Shown: positions 9,301-19,900 of the stretch, piece after piece
Layout: every line of letters begins with the position of its first letter
Position numbering within the stretch: the stretch's first letter is position 1
Origin: Candidatus Halobeggiatoa sp. HSG11
Lineage (GTDB): Bacteria > Pseudomonadota > Gammaproteobacteria > Beggiatoales > Beggiatoaceae
Length of the DNA stretch: 50,236 bases
NCBI GenBank assembly: GCA_030378105.1
Contig: JAUCGL010000018.1
Location: 1-50,236, forward strand
Direction: 5' to 3'
Made by a program: the position numbers and the translations under genes
Notes under the pieces: generated by a model
The model's database searches: none
The model's input: the letters and a program-made list of their open reading frames with translations, nothing else
What the model was told of the DNA's origin: nothing

Positions 9301-9866
9301 TAACTTATTACGATAGTCAAAATCTTTTCCAATATGATAAAGTGGCTATGTGGATAAATAATTCGTATGGTGTTTTATTTATGGGAGATGACTCTGATTT
9401 TGATTGGGATACTTTTGCTATTCCTCCTTTGAAAGGGCAACCAAGATATACTATTTTCCATACTGAAGCTGGTATTGGAATAAATGCCAATTCAAATCAT
9501 AAGAAAGAAGCTCGTGTTTTCTTAGAATGGTTATCAAATAAAGAAGCAGCAAACTCTATTGCTAACAAAATGCCTGGTTATTTTCCCATGCATAAGGAAT
9601 TGCCAAATATTGATAATAAACATGTTGAAAGTCTTTTATCTATTATAAATACTGCTAAGGGGACTGATGTTCGTTGGTCACTACCAATGTTAGATGAAGG
9701 GCTTCCTAATGCTTATTCACTCATGAATGACAATGCTGAAGCTATAATTTTGGGTACATTGACTCCGCAACAAGCAGCTAATAATTTGCAAAAAGGTTTG
9801 GCTGAATGGTTTGACCCTGCTCAAACATGTAATATGTCTAATGAAAAAGGTTTTCTTTCTTGGTAG
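6306..9866 (+). CDS. Fusion: periplasmic binding domain - pentameric ligand-gated ion channel - solute-binding protein
   Basis: A 1186-residue triple fusion. Residues 1-28 form a signal sequence or anchor. Residues 33-405 match the branched-chain-amino-acid/ANF type of binding protein (VAVAGPMSGKGKADGLQ..GVQL; LPFDDQND). Residues 437-610 look like the extracellular domain of a Cys-loop-type channel (VDFYLWFRHQ; YPFDLQNLQIKFRH), without the Cys-loop cysteines, as in prokaryotic members. Residues 620-745 hold four hydrophobic segments in channel order: M1 (IVKNMLPVVILLVLSYVVFF), M2 (TPRIAISLNSLLAVAFFHLK, then SSALP), M3, and M4 after GRIGYP. Residues 782-1186 form a MalE/SBP_bac_1-type binding protein (LNGWEIDAIGEVKQILNDF; GVPFLAITGAVFYNTKIFEKL; PTTWEELL). 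The channel C-terminus after M4 is extracellular in this family, so both binding domains would face the periplasm. GAGG precedes the start by 9 bp. Ligand and ion selectivity are unknown. Confidence 0.9.
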   Translation: MKKTLFKTFSILAVLIIVAVVAFNFFVVKNIGGTVYVAVAGPMSGKGKADGLQMVQGVQLYLDKVNREGGINGKKVKLLPFDDQNDKELAEQIAKEIVEQDKAHIVLGHLYSSTSTQAGKIYKNAKIPAISGSATADKVVKDNSWYSRVIFDNHTQAAFLANYIFKVLNQDTISVIYDLDDYGKSLAMPFINTFNGLGGKIKFLWSFDTKSETIEQDISNIVTDLSKKKNDDPGVIFLATHGQEAVDIIVPMKRLGLSYPIVGSDAMGGKGFSIKFNEFPEEQSEPGYFTDGIYAPSPILFDVANERAQKVRNEYIIKYGENPSWKAMSYYDAAIVAVDAMRKSNVTGSNLAQEREDIKNNILSIDHVKKAIDGVTGKLYFDIEGNVVKPLVMGTFNKQQLVSALTQLQVVTDLSRVSNLKQKLEDEKIIIVHNNYMVKTRIVYAGIDINEVSNLNIKNSSYLVDFYLWFRHQEGFDNTQIEFINAEKPIKLGKPIAEIIDNGMVYSAYRIKAKFKSGFQFFDYPFDLQNLQIKFRHPSLTRKKLIYVVDEIGMRQISNEAILKKLARTQAFESITEWSIQSANFYQDVMKNESTLGNPLLFSSKAHIEYSRFNSNILIKRSIISFIVKNMLPVVILLVLSYVVFFMSPKDLTPRIAISLNSLLAVAFFHLKMSSALPGIGYLVALDYAFYAIYIIIVLGLLITLISYKLQPKDSEVIKPKVKLILLVGRIGYPLIFITVGFLFANNYGMVNLNFSQAISSKSQIVDNPAEPTVAKKEQVTTLVLNGWEIDAIGEVKQILNDFHLEHPDINIKYVPIVWERYISTIENQLDARNGGGGDLLFLDSFSSSSRWFKKSYLEPLDDLPSIRTNFKDNVLEAWANEKNNLYGVPFLAITGAVFYNTKIFEKLKLEIPTTWEELLVTAQTIKDAGHVPFANGIGDGWALNETIFLNLAPNFIGGYEGRLEYLAGNRCFNDEHSVAVFQALADLKPFLPPKPETVTYYDSQNLFQYDKVAMWINNSYGVLFMGDDSDFDWDTFAIPPLKGQPRYTIFHTEAGIGINANSNHKKEARVFLEWLSNKEAANSIANKMPGYFPMHKELPNIDNKHVESLLSIINTAKGTDVRWSLPMLDEGLPNAYSLMNDNAEAIILGTLTPQQAANNLQKGLAEWFDPAQTCNMSNEKGFLSW

Positions 9867-10047
9867 TAATTTATTGATAATTATAATGTTTATCTATTGA
9901 GGTGGTGTACAATCTTGTTATTTACAAAATACTTAACAAATTGTATACTAGCTTAAGGTAGTACTTGCACGAAAAAGAAACAGTTAATTAAACACCAATA
10001 GGTAATATTTTATAATTATCAATTCCACTCTGACCTTTGGAGATTTT

Positions 10048-13000
10048 ATGTTTAACATATTAAAAAATATCAGCGTTATTTTGTTATTGACCTTACCATT
10101 ATTAACAGAAAGTGCAACGATAGATGAACCAATCCTCCGCATAAACACCGATATGCACACGGACGCTATCACCAGTATTGATATTGATGCCAATGAACGT
10201 TTTTTGGTGACAGGTTCTAAAGATAAAACTATACGAGTGTGGTCTTTGCCCGAAGAATGGGATAAAAAAAATTTGGAAGGAGCTAAGTTAGAACAAGTCT
10301 TACGCCCACCTATTCAAGAAGGTTCTAATATAGGTCAAATTAATACAGTAGCAATTTCACCAGATGGTAAACAAATAATTGCCGGTGGTTGGGAAGGCTG
10401 TGAACAAGATATGGGTATGAGTTGTTCTATTTATATATTTAATAGGATAACTGGCAGATTGAAAAAACGCATATCTAATTTACCTGCTGAGGTTCTTCAT
10501 TTAACATTTTCCCCTTCAGGAAATGAGATTTTAGCTACTTTTGGAGAAAGTAGTAAAAATAAAGGAGAAGGAGTATATATTTACCATATTGTAGATGATA
10601 GAGTGACAAGTGAAAAACTTGAAGGAGAATATGGTGGTGCAAGCTATTGGGGAGAAATATTTGAAGATCCAAATAATCCTACGGCTAAACGAATCGTTAC
10701 AACATGTGAAGATGGAGCAATACGTTTGTATGATAAAAACCTTGATCCTGTAGCTAAATATAACACAAATGAAGATGGTATCTATCCATATATGGCTCGT
10801 TTCCATCCTTCAGGAGATAAAATTGCAGTAAGCCTAAAAAATTATAAACAAATTATTTTATTATCTGAATCAAAATCATCAAATATTAATCGAACATTTA
10901 CTGAACCACCTAAAGACCCGATTAAATCTAATTCTGGAAATGAAATAAATGGTTCTAAATTTTCATCCAATTTAGTTATTCTTGATAAACTTTCTATCCA
11001 AAAAGATGAAAAAGAATCTAAAGGATACGAAGGAGATTTATCTGTAATCAACTGGTCAATAGATGGAAATTGGTTATATGCTACTGGCTACAAATATCAG
11101 ATTGATGGAATTAGACCAATTTTACGTTGGTATAAAGGAAATAGTGAAAATGGTTATTTGGTTTGGCCTTCTATTGACGAAATTATTGAAATACTTCCCT
11201 TAAAAAATGATGTAGTTCTTTTTGGGGCTGAAAATCCAGCCTTTGGTATATTTGACTCTCGTGGTCAAAAAATATTGTATAATAGTGCTGAAACTGTAGA
11301 TTTTAATCAAAATAAAAAGATATTATATAACAATTATAAATCAAAGAATCGTACATACTTAAACGAATTCCAAACTAGCCAAAATGATTTATTATTATCT
11401 AAGGATGCTACTACAGTACAATTTGGTTATTCTGATCATCATGGTAAACGTTTAATTAGGTTTTCTATAAATAATCGTATTTTGTATGATATATTTGAAG
11501 AAAATGAAAAACTAAAACCATCTCGTACTTCAGGTGTGGAACTTTTTCAAAAAAATAGCTCTGTTCATAAGCTTACGAATGGTATATATATTTCTGATTT
11601 AAGATTAAATAATCAAAATATATTAAAAGGAGAGGAAAGTAAAACAGAAATTGTTCATAGTTTTTCTGTTACCTCTAGTTCTCAGAAATTTTTAATTGGT
11701 ACCAGTGAATATTTACGCTTTTTTAGTAACGATGGTATTCAACAGTGGGAAACAAAGATTTCATCACCAGCTTTACAAGTAAATATTGCTAGAAATGATA
11801 AAGTTGTTGTTGTAATTTTGAAGAGTGGTACCTTACGTTGGTATCGTCTTACTGATGGTGAAGAATTACTGTCTCTGTTTCCACATACGGACGGTAAACG
11901 TTGGATATTATGGACCTCTCTTGGATATTACGATACGTCTGTAGGAGGCGAAAAATTAATTGGCTGGCATGTTAACCTCGGACCAAATAAAGCTGCTGAT
12001 TTCTTTTCTGCTTCCCAATTTCGTAAGATTTATTATCGTCCTGATGTTATTAATAATGTTTTAGAAAAATTAGATATTGAAGAAGCATTGTTTGCTGCTA
12101 ATCAGAAAGCAAGTATGAAAATTGTTACCCCAGAAATTCATAATGTACTAAAACAAAAATATGACGTTGAAGTGGTTAACACAGTGTTACAAATGTTTAA
12201 TATTGATGAAGCTTTACACTTAGTTGCTCAAGAAATGGGATACTTGTCTACAGAGTTAATGAAAAAAAGACCAATTCAAGAGTTATTGCCACCTGTAGTA
12301 ACATATTTAAATAAATGCGATAAACCAAATAGTCAAAGATATACAAATACCATTATAAATGATGAGAATATATCATTTTCTAATCCAAATATTAAATTAT
12401 GTTATCGTATTCGCCGTCCCTCAGAAAAATATATAACGGCATTAAAAATATTGGTAGATGGGCGGCCATTAGGAGAAATACGTAAGGAACATTATACTAG
12501 AAATCATCATACTGATACCACTGAAAAAACTAAAGAATGTACTTCGCTTCCTAAAATTCGTACTACCAATAATCAAAAAAACGTTACAAGTAATGATAAA
12601 ATTGAAAACGATACTGCTGAAAATTTAGATAACTCTCGTGATATAGGTACTATTCTAGCTAGGAAATCCATTGATTGTGAATTACCTCAAAATGAAGAAA
12701 AAGAATATCACTTAAATATTACTTTACCTCAGAATGATGTAGAATTAGGTCTCATTGTTGAAAATAAGTTTGCTGCTTCTGATCCAGTAACTATTAACCT
12801 TAATTGGACCGGCAAAAAAGTTGAAAAAATTACCAAACCTAATCTTTATGGTTTAATAGTAGGTGTTAGTGAATATGATGACGAAACAGTCAGATTAAGA
12901 TATGCAGCTCAAGATGCAATTGATTTTTCTGAAGTCCTAAATAAACAAAAAGAATTATATAATAATATAGAAATTGAGTTATTAGCTAACGCTGATAAAG

Positions 13001-13662
13001 CACGAATATTAGAAGGTTTAAAGTGGATACGCAATAAAGCAACAATTAATGACGTATCTATATTGTTTTTTGCAGGACATGGTTACAATGATAATGAAGG
13101 ACAATATTATTTTTTACCTCGTGATGTAAATAAACATAATATTATAGAAACTAGTGTTGTATATCAACAAATTAAACAAAATGTTACTGCTTTACCAAGT
13201 AAAACCTTGTTTTTCATAGATACTTGTCATTCAGGGAATGTTATGGGAGGAGGTATTGTTGGTGGTTCTGTTGATGTGGACCGAGTTTCTAATGATTTAG
13301 CTAGTAGTGAAAATGGAATTGTTGTTTTTGCTGCTGCCACGGGAAAACAGTTAGCATGGGAAAACGAAAGTTGGGGTAATGGTGCATTTACTAAAGCTTT
13401 ATTAGAAGGTTTAGAAGGCGAAGCAGATTTAATTAGTGATGGAAAAATTAAGTTTTCTGAATTGAATACATATTTATCGGATCGAGTAAGTAAATTAACT
13501 GATGGTAAACAAACACCAACAACGGCAATTCCTAAAACTATTGCAGACTTTCCAATAGCCCTAATGGAAAATTATTCTCCTGAACAAAAAAAGCATAATA
13601 CTAACAAAGGTGGTAAAAGTCGTGGTGGAGATGACTTTGACACTCCAGAAGTAGGACAATAA
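10048..13662 (+). CDS. Exported WD40-repeat caspase-like protease (peptidase C14), active-site residues present
   Basis: 1204 residues. A Sec-type signal peptide covers about residues 1-23 (ILKNISVILLLTLPLLTESA). WD40-like repeats follow (ITSIDIDANERFLVTGSKD..IRVW; NTVAISPDGKQIIAGG), forming one or two propellers to about residue 600. A module around residues 619-690 (WILWTSLGYYDTSVGGEKLIGWH; ASQFRKIYYRPDV) is shared with the next gene. The caspase-like domain begins near residue 931 (NLYGLIVGVSEYD). The catalytic dyad is visible: His1011 in FFAGHGYN (codon 13078-13080) and Cys1060 in FIDTCHSG (codon 13225-13227). Bacterial caspase homologues (orthocaspases/metacaspase-like) usually cut after basic residues. 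The predicted export is notable. GGAG precedes the start by 6 bp. The partner and substrate are unknown; the neighbouring paralogue lacks the catalytic His. Confidence 0.9.
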   Translation: MFNILKNISVILLLTLPLLTESATIDEPILRINTDMHTDAITSIDIDANERFLVTGSKDKTIRVWSLPEEWDKKNLEGAKLEQVLRPPIQEGSNIGQINTVAISPDGKQIIAGGWEGCEQDMGMSCSIYIFNRITGRLKKRISNLPAEVLHLTFSPSGNEILATFGESSKNKGEGVYIYHIVDDRVTSEKLEGEYGGASYWGEIFEDPNNPTAKRIVTTCEDGAIRLYDKNLDPVAKYNTNEDGIYPYMARFHPSGDKIAVSLKNYKQIILLSESKSSNINRTFTEPPKDPIKSNSGNEINGSKFSSNLVILDKLSIQKDEKESKGYEGDLSVINWSIDGNWLYATGYKYQIDGIRPILRWYKGNSENGYLVWPSIDEIIEILPLKNDVVLFGAENPAFGIFDSRGQKILYNSAETVDFNQNKKILYNNYKSKNRTYLNEFQTSQNDLLLSKDATTVQFGYSDHHGKRLIRFSINNRILYDIFEENEKLKPSRTSGVELFQKNSSVHKLTNGIYISDLRLNNQNILKGEESKTEIVHSFSVTSSSQKFLIGTSEYLRFFSNDGIQQWETKISSPALQVNIARNDKVVVVILKSGTLRWYRLTDGEELLSLFPHTDGKRWILWTSLGYYDTSVGGEKLIGWHVNLGPNKAADFFSASQFRKIYYRPDVINNVLEKLDIEEALFAANQKASMKIVTPEIHNVLKQKYDVEVVNTVLQMFNIDEALHLVAQEMGYLSTELMKKRPIQELLPPVVTYLNKCDKPNSQRYTNTIINDENISFSNPNIKLCYRIRRPSEKYITALKILVDGRPLGEIRKEHYTRNHHTDTTEKTKECTSLPKIRTTNNQKNVTSNDKIENDTAENLDNSRDIGTILARKSIDCELPQNEEKEYHLNITLPQNDVELGLIVENKFAASDPVTINLNWTGKKVEKITKPNLYGLIVGVSEYDDETVRLRYAAQDAIDFSEVLNKQKELYNNIEIELLANADKARILEGLKWIRNKATINDVSILFFAGHGYNDNEGQYYFLPRDVNKHNIIETSVVYQQIKQNVTALPSKTLFFIDTCHSGNVMGGGIVGGSVDVDRVSNDLASSENGIVVFAAATGKQLAWENESWGNGAFTKALLEGLEGEADLISDGKIKFSELNTYLSDRVSKLTDGKQTPTTAIPKTIADFPIALMENYSPEQKKHNTNKGGKSRGGDDFDTPEVGQ

Positions 13663-13982
13663 TAGCAAACTCTACCATACAGATAAATGCTTTCATTATT
13701 GGTATAAAATAGTAATCGCTCACCTCTCCTTGCCCCTCCTGAGGATGGATAGAGGGAGGTATACTGTAAACGGCTTAAATTTTGACTTTTGTTTTAAGTA
13801 AATCGTTATGGCAATTAGCTAAACAACGATTTCAAAAAATCCAAGTCTTACCCGTTCATAGTATAAATGTATTTTAGGTTATTTTTGAATTTTGTGAGAT
13901 TTAACAAAGCAAAAAATTTACAAATTGAATAGTTTGTCTATATAGATTTTTGAGATATTTAACAGAATCATAATTGTAGGAA
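13663..13982. other. Intergenic region with one MITE
   Basis: 320 bp. It contains a C-rich/G-rich imperfect dyad at about 13724-13759 (CCTCTCC..GAGGGAGG) directly followed by the 106-bp element at 13760-13865. The rest is AT-rich leader of the giant gene. No coding sequence is seen. Confidence 0.6.
13760..13865. repeat. Small palindromic-ended element, copy A (MITE-like)
   Basis: 106 bp, about 91% identical to 36559-36665 with differences that are nearly all transitions plus one indel. The ends are imperfect 13-bp inverted repeats (TATACTGTAAACG / CGTTCATAGTATA). It has no coding capacity. The outer bases are TA, suggesting TA target choice. Confidence 0.85.
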
Positions 13983-13988
13983 ATGTTT

Positions 13989-16900
13989 ATGTTTAATAAT
14001 TTTAAGTCCTTTATTTTTATTATTTTTCTTGTAACACCAATGATATCATTCTCATTAGTAAATGAGAAACCGGTGATTAAAATTAATCCAAGTATGCATA
14101 TTGGAGAAATAACTGATATAGCGGTTGATCCATTAGAACGTTATATGGTTACTAGTTCAAAAGATAAAACAGTACGTGTATGGACTTTACCAGAATTAAA
14201 GTTAAGACGAGTACTGCGTTTGGATAAAAATGTTGAAGGGCCAATTCATGCTGTGGCAATTTCTCCAAACGGAAAAGATATAGTAGTTGGTGGTCGAACT
14301 GGTTGTGATGTTGAAGGTAAAAATTGTGCTATCTATTTATTTGATTATATGACCGGGAAATTGAAAAAAACTGTTCATGGAATTCCTGGTGATATTCGTA
14401 CTTTGTCCTTTTCACCTGATACCTATGGTAGATATTTATTAGTTACCCATGAAGTGTCCGAAGCTCAAAAAGAAGATAAAGAACGGAAAAATTCTTTAAT
14501 TATTTATCGAACTTTAGATTACAGTAATATACAGGCATTTGATAATGAAAAAGACAAATTAAAAGAAGACAAATGTAAAACTTATATAAATCATGCTGAA
14601 TTTAATACACATGGTCATTTAATAACAACATGTTCGGATAATTATGTTCGTTTGTATGATAGTAATTTTAATCTTTGGAAAAAAGATGATATTACCAAAA
14701 AAAAATATGATGATTACTTGGATAACAATAAGGATTATATGATTAAACGATACATTGGAATTAATTCCTCTTTATTGCCAGGAGAATGGAAAGATTGGAA
14801 AAAAGAATTTTTTAATAACGATAAACAAAACAAATATAGTTGGATGCCACGTACAGCACGATTTTCAAAATCAGGAAAAAAGCTTGCGATAAATTTTATA
14901 CAAGGATTAATTATTATCAATATACCAAAAAAAGATAAACCAGCTCAACAAAATGAAAATTTATTGTTTAATGATGTAGATCTAGTTATTCAAGAAGACC
15001 CAAATTATAACGCATGGTTAGTAGGTGATATTGTTTGGTCAGAAAATGAAAATGTAATATATGCAGCAAGAGATTATTCTCCAACTTTATTACGTTATTC
15101 TCTGAAAAAACATTCTAAAAATCTATTTAAATTTGATACTGATACTGAATATAGTGGTAGCTTATATGAGGATATAAACATTTTGATGAATGGTTCTGTT
15201 ATCATCAAAAGTAGAAATAATTTTAGTTTAGTAGATGGGAATTTATTTGAACAGTTTAAAAAATTAGATAACCAAGTGAATATTAGTGACAAAGTATCAG
15301 ATAATGTTGAGATAAACGAGGTCTCTAAAGAATCACCAAGAAAAGTATTAGCTATAACAATAGGGAAAGATCAGGATAAAGAAGGGCAAAAAATTCCTGC
15401 TGATTTAATTAATAGTAATATAATACCACAAATTGGTATTAATTATTTAGAAATTTCAGATGATGATAATAGTATAAAATATAATGCTTTTGGTAATGAC
15501 TATTGTCTTTCTCTTAAAAATCAACGTAAATTAACAAAAGGGAATTGTGTTAGTATTATAGAACAAACTAATGGCAGTATTCTGAAAAATGTCAAACATT
15601 CATTTGATGATTTTTATATTGATTCAAACGAAGATTACATGTTGTTAGGAGGAGCAAATAAGGGAAAAAATGTTTTCATGATATTTGATGATAAAGGTGA
15701 AAAAAAGTTGGATGAACTGAGTGATGATAAAATTACTGATGTTAGTTTAAATGGTGGTAATGGGCTGTTTACATCAGGATTTGCTGGATTTTTTACAGAA
15801 AAACAAACGAGAAAACAAGAAGAACAAACAGAAAATCAGGCAGAAGAGCAGATAGAAAAAATCTTATATGGGTATAGTTTGGATGAAGGTAAAAAAATTC
15901 TGGAATATAATTTTAAAACAAAAAAAATTAAACTATTCTTTCTGGAGAATGGAGAACCTATATCTCTAAATAATTCAGAAGAAACTTCAATAAAAGCTTT
16001 AGAAGTTGTTAATAATAAATTAATTATCATAAAATTAGATGATAATAAAATACAAAGTTATCGCTTAACAGATGGTAAGTCATTGTTATTGGATGATAAT
16101 GCTGATAATAGCAAAGTTTATACAGAATATCATATCACACCAAGTCAAGAAACTTTGGTATTTGATTCTCTACCAAAACAACAAGTAATATTGAAAGGAC
16201 ATGGGGCAAAATTAAGCTCTGATGGAAAACAGATTATTACTATATCTGAGGATACTGTATCTGAGAAGGATATTGTTATTTTATGGGATTCCATAACAGG
16301 GAAAAGACTTGGAGGACCAATATCTCATACAAATGTTAACAGTGCAACATTTAACCATACTGGAGATCGTATTATTACTATATCTGATAATAACACAACT
16401 GCTAAAGTATGGAGTTTAAAAACAAGTGATTCTACTTGGAAAGAAGAAACATTTACTGGTAAGACAAATTTTGATAATAAAAACATTATTAAAGCGAAAT
16501 TTAGTCCTAAAGGAAAGTATATTATCGTTCGGTATAGAACTCCTAAAGATAAAAAGATAACTATTAGTTTATTTAATTCTGAAGATGGAAAATATATTAA
16601 AGATATTCATTCTGAAATAGAATCTAAAAATGAAATTTACACATACTTCACTCCTGACGGAAAGTATGTTGTTTTAGAATATACTGAAAAAGAACACAAA
16701 AAGATTTCCTTATGGAATTCTAACGATGGAAAAGAAAAATTATCTGATATAGATAAAATTAAATTTAGTCCTGATGGAAAAAAGTTTATAACAGTATCTT
16801 ATGGCAAAGAAAATAAGGGTGCAGATGTTAAGTTATGTTCAGAATTTAATTGTACAAAATTAAATATTAAAAGTAAAATTGAAAATATTAAAAGTAGAAT

Positions 16901-19900
16901 TGATGATATTAAGTTTAGTTCCAATCGTATATTTACAACTTCTGGTAAGGCTATCTATCTGTGGGATAATGAAATTATAACAAGCACTGATGATGAAAAA
17001 AACATAAAAAATCCTAAAGCAAGAATTTTTGATTATTCTGATGCAGAATTTAGTCCTGATGGAAAAAGAATAGTTGCCAAAAAAAATAAAATCTTCTATT
17101 TGTTTGATTCAATTGATGGGCGGCAATTAATCAATTCTCTTTCCAACGGTGAAGGAAATAATGATTACGTTAGGTATTTTTTCTCTAAAAACAGTGAATA
17201 TATTATTACAATTACAATAAGTGGGAACGATAATGATGGATATTTATGGGATGCTAAAGATGGAAGTTTGATTAAAAAACTTAATCATACTTCATATTAT
17301 GAAGGAGTAACTTTTAGTTCTGATGATAATTTTATTACTCAATCTAATAATGGTCATTATTATCTTCATACAAATAACAAAGAAGATAAAGATAGCGATG
17401 GCAAAAAATTATTAAATATAGTCTCTGGTTCTATTTATTTTAGCTCTGATGATAAATATATTATGCATCAAAGTCCAGGCTACAGAACAACCTTGTTTAA
17501 TAGAGAAGGACGACAAATTCACATATTTCCCAATACTGATAGTGCAGAATTTGTATCTGGTAATAATATATTGCTTCAAGAAAATGATGGTATTGTTAAG
17601 TTAATAAAAATTAACAATATTTATGATAACAATGCTGATATACATGACATTGTGGAGACAAAAATAAATAGAACTTTAGTTATTAGTCCAGATGGAAAGT
17701 ATATTCTTACAATATTGAGGAATAATATTGCTCAGTTGTGGGATACTATTAGTGGAAAACAAATTACCAAGCTAATAGGCCATAAAGATATTATTTTAAG
17801 TGCAGATTTTAGCTATGATGGTAAATACATTGTTACAGCATCAAAAGATAATACTGCCCGTATTTGGAACACAACTGGAAAGGAAATTCGCAAATTAATT
17901 CATAAAGAAGCTGTTTTAAATGCACATTTTGAAAATAATGGACAAAGGATTGTTACAGTATCAAAAAATAAAATTGTGTATTTATGGGATCAAGATTATG
18001 ATGATGATGATAAACTTGAAATTAAAGAAGAAAAAGTACCAATTAATAAATTAGTAACTCATACAGATACTGTCTTTGATGCAACTTTTAGTCATGATAA
18101 CCAATACATTATTACAGCATCAAAAGATAACACTGCTATTTTGTGGAATATAGGAGATGATGAGAAAAATATTATATTATCTGGCCATAATAGTGTTGTT
18201 TTAAATGCAAGTTTTAGTTATAACGATGAATATATTATTACCGCATCAGAAGATACTAATGCTATTTTATGGAATAAAAAAGGAGAACAAATTGAAAAAT
18301 TACCTCATGACGCTCCTGTTTTAGATGCAAGTTTTAGTAACAATGGTAAATATATTGTTACGGTATCAAAAGGCGAAGCTAATATTTGGAGTATTACTAT
18401 TACTGAAAATGAAAAAATTGAAGTAAAGAAAATTAAACCATTAGAGCATAAAAATGGTAATGTTTTAGATGTAAAATTTAGTCATGATAATAAACACATT
18501 ATCACAGTATTAGACAATAATCAGACTGAGCTTTGGGGTATAAACGGTGATCATAAAAGAACACTATCCTTTCCCGATAAGCAGACTGTCCATAATGCAG
18601 TATTTAACCCATCTGATGATGAACAAATCGTTATAGCATCTTTTAGTGCAATTACTAATGTTGCTGATCTAATGAAAATTAAAATATCAGAGAATAAAGA
18701 AGCACGACATTGGGATTGGGATGTTGATTTTAATTCTGATGAGAGCCTTCTTGCCTTAGCCGCCGGTGAAGATGGAGTTCTTTTATGGGATATGAAGAAT
18801 AAACAACATTACGATACTATAGAGCATCCTAATGATGGAATTGTGGCTGTAGCCTTTAGTCATGATAATAAACTTATTGCTTCGGGAGGTTTTAGTGGAA
18901 AAGTTTATTTATGGGAAATTGGAAATAATGAACCACTAATGAAATCAGATGAACATTCTAATGTTATTGTTAGTTTGGCTTTTACTTCTGATGGTCAATT
19001 TCTAGCTTCAGCAGATGTTAATAATAAAATATTTTTGTGGGATATTAAAAACAGAAATATACTTTATAAAAAACCATTGGAAGGTGAATTTACCAAGGGG
19101 GGTATTTATAGATTATCTTTTAGTTCAGATAATAACATCCTCGTTGTGGGTCGTGGTAAAGAAATATTATTGTGGGACATTGAAAATAAGCAAAAGTTTA
19201 GAGAACCATTGGTTGGACATTCAGGTATAGTAAAGAGTGTTACTTTTAGCCCCAATGGAGAAACTCTAGCTTCAGCAGATGAAAATGGAGAAATATTATT
19301 ATGGAATTGGAACAATATTATTAAGGGACAAGATGATAATGCAAAAAAAACACCACAATACAAAAAATTACCAACAGGAGATTATGATAGTCGAGGTTTA
19401 GCTATTGCTTTTAGCCCTGATAACGAAACGTTAGTTTCTTCGTCTAATAGTGGAGAAATATTGTTTTGGGATGTTAATAAAAGGACGTTACGACATAATA
19501 CTAAAACTGATAACAATCGCAGTGCCACTGGTTTAGTAGTTTTTAGTCCAGCCAAAGATAGTAGTAGAGAAACGGTAGCTTTTACAATAGGTTCTCGTGG
19601 AGATTTTGCAAAATTAATAGAATATGACTCATCTTTTGATAATGTTAGTTTATCGACTACTACTGATAATAATTTTCAGGATAATGATTATAATAAGTAT
19701 TTTCAGAATAAAGATGAAGGTATTTTAAATTTAAATAAAGAAACATTTTTAACTATAAGTTCTGATGGTGAGATGTTAATTACTCAATCAAAATCTAATG
19801 AAAATCTTGGAAGAATATGGAAAACTTCCGATGGCGAATTAGTTAAATCACTAGATAAAATCAAATATGCCGCTTTTAGCAATAATGGTAGAAATATAAT

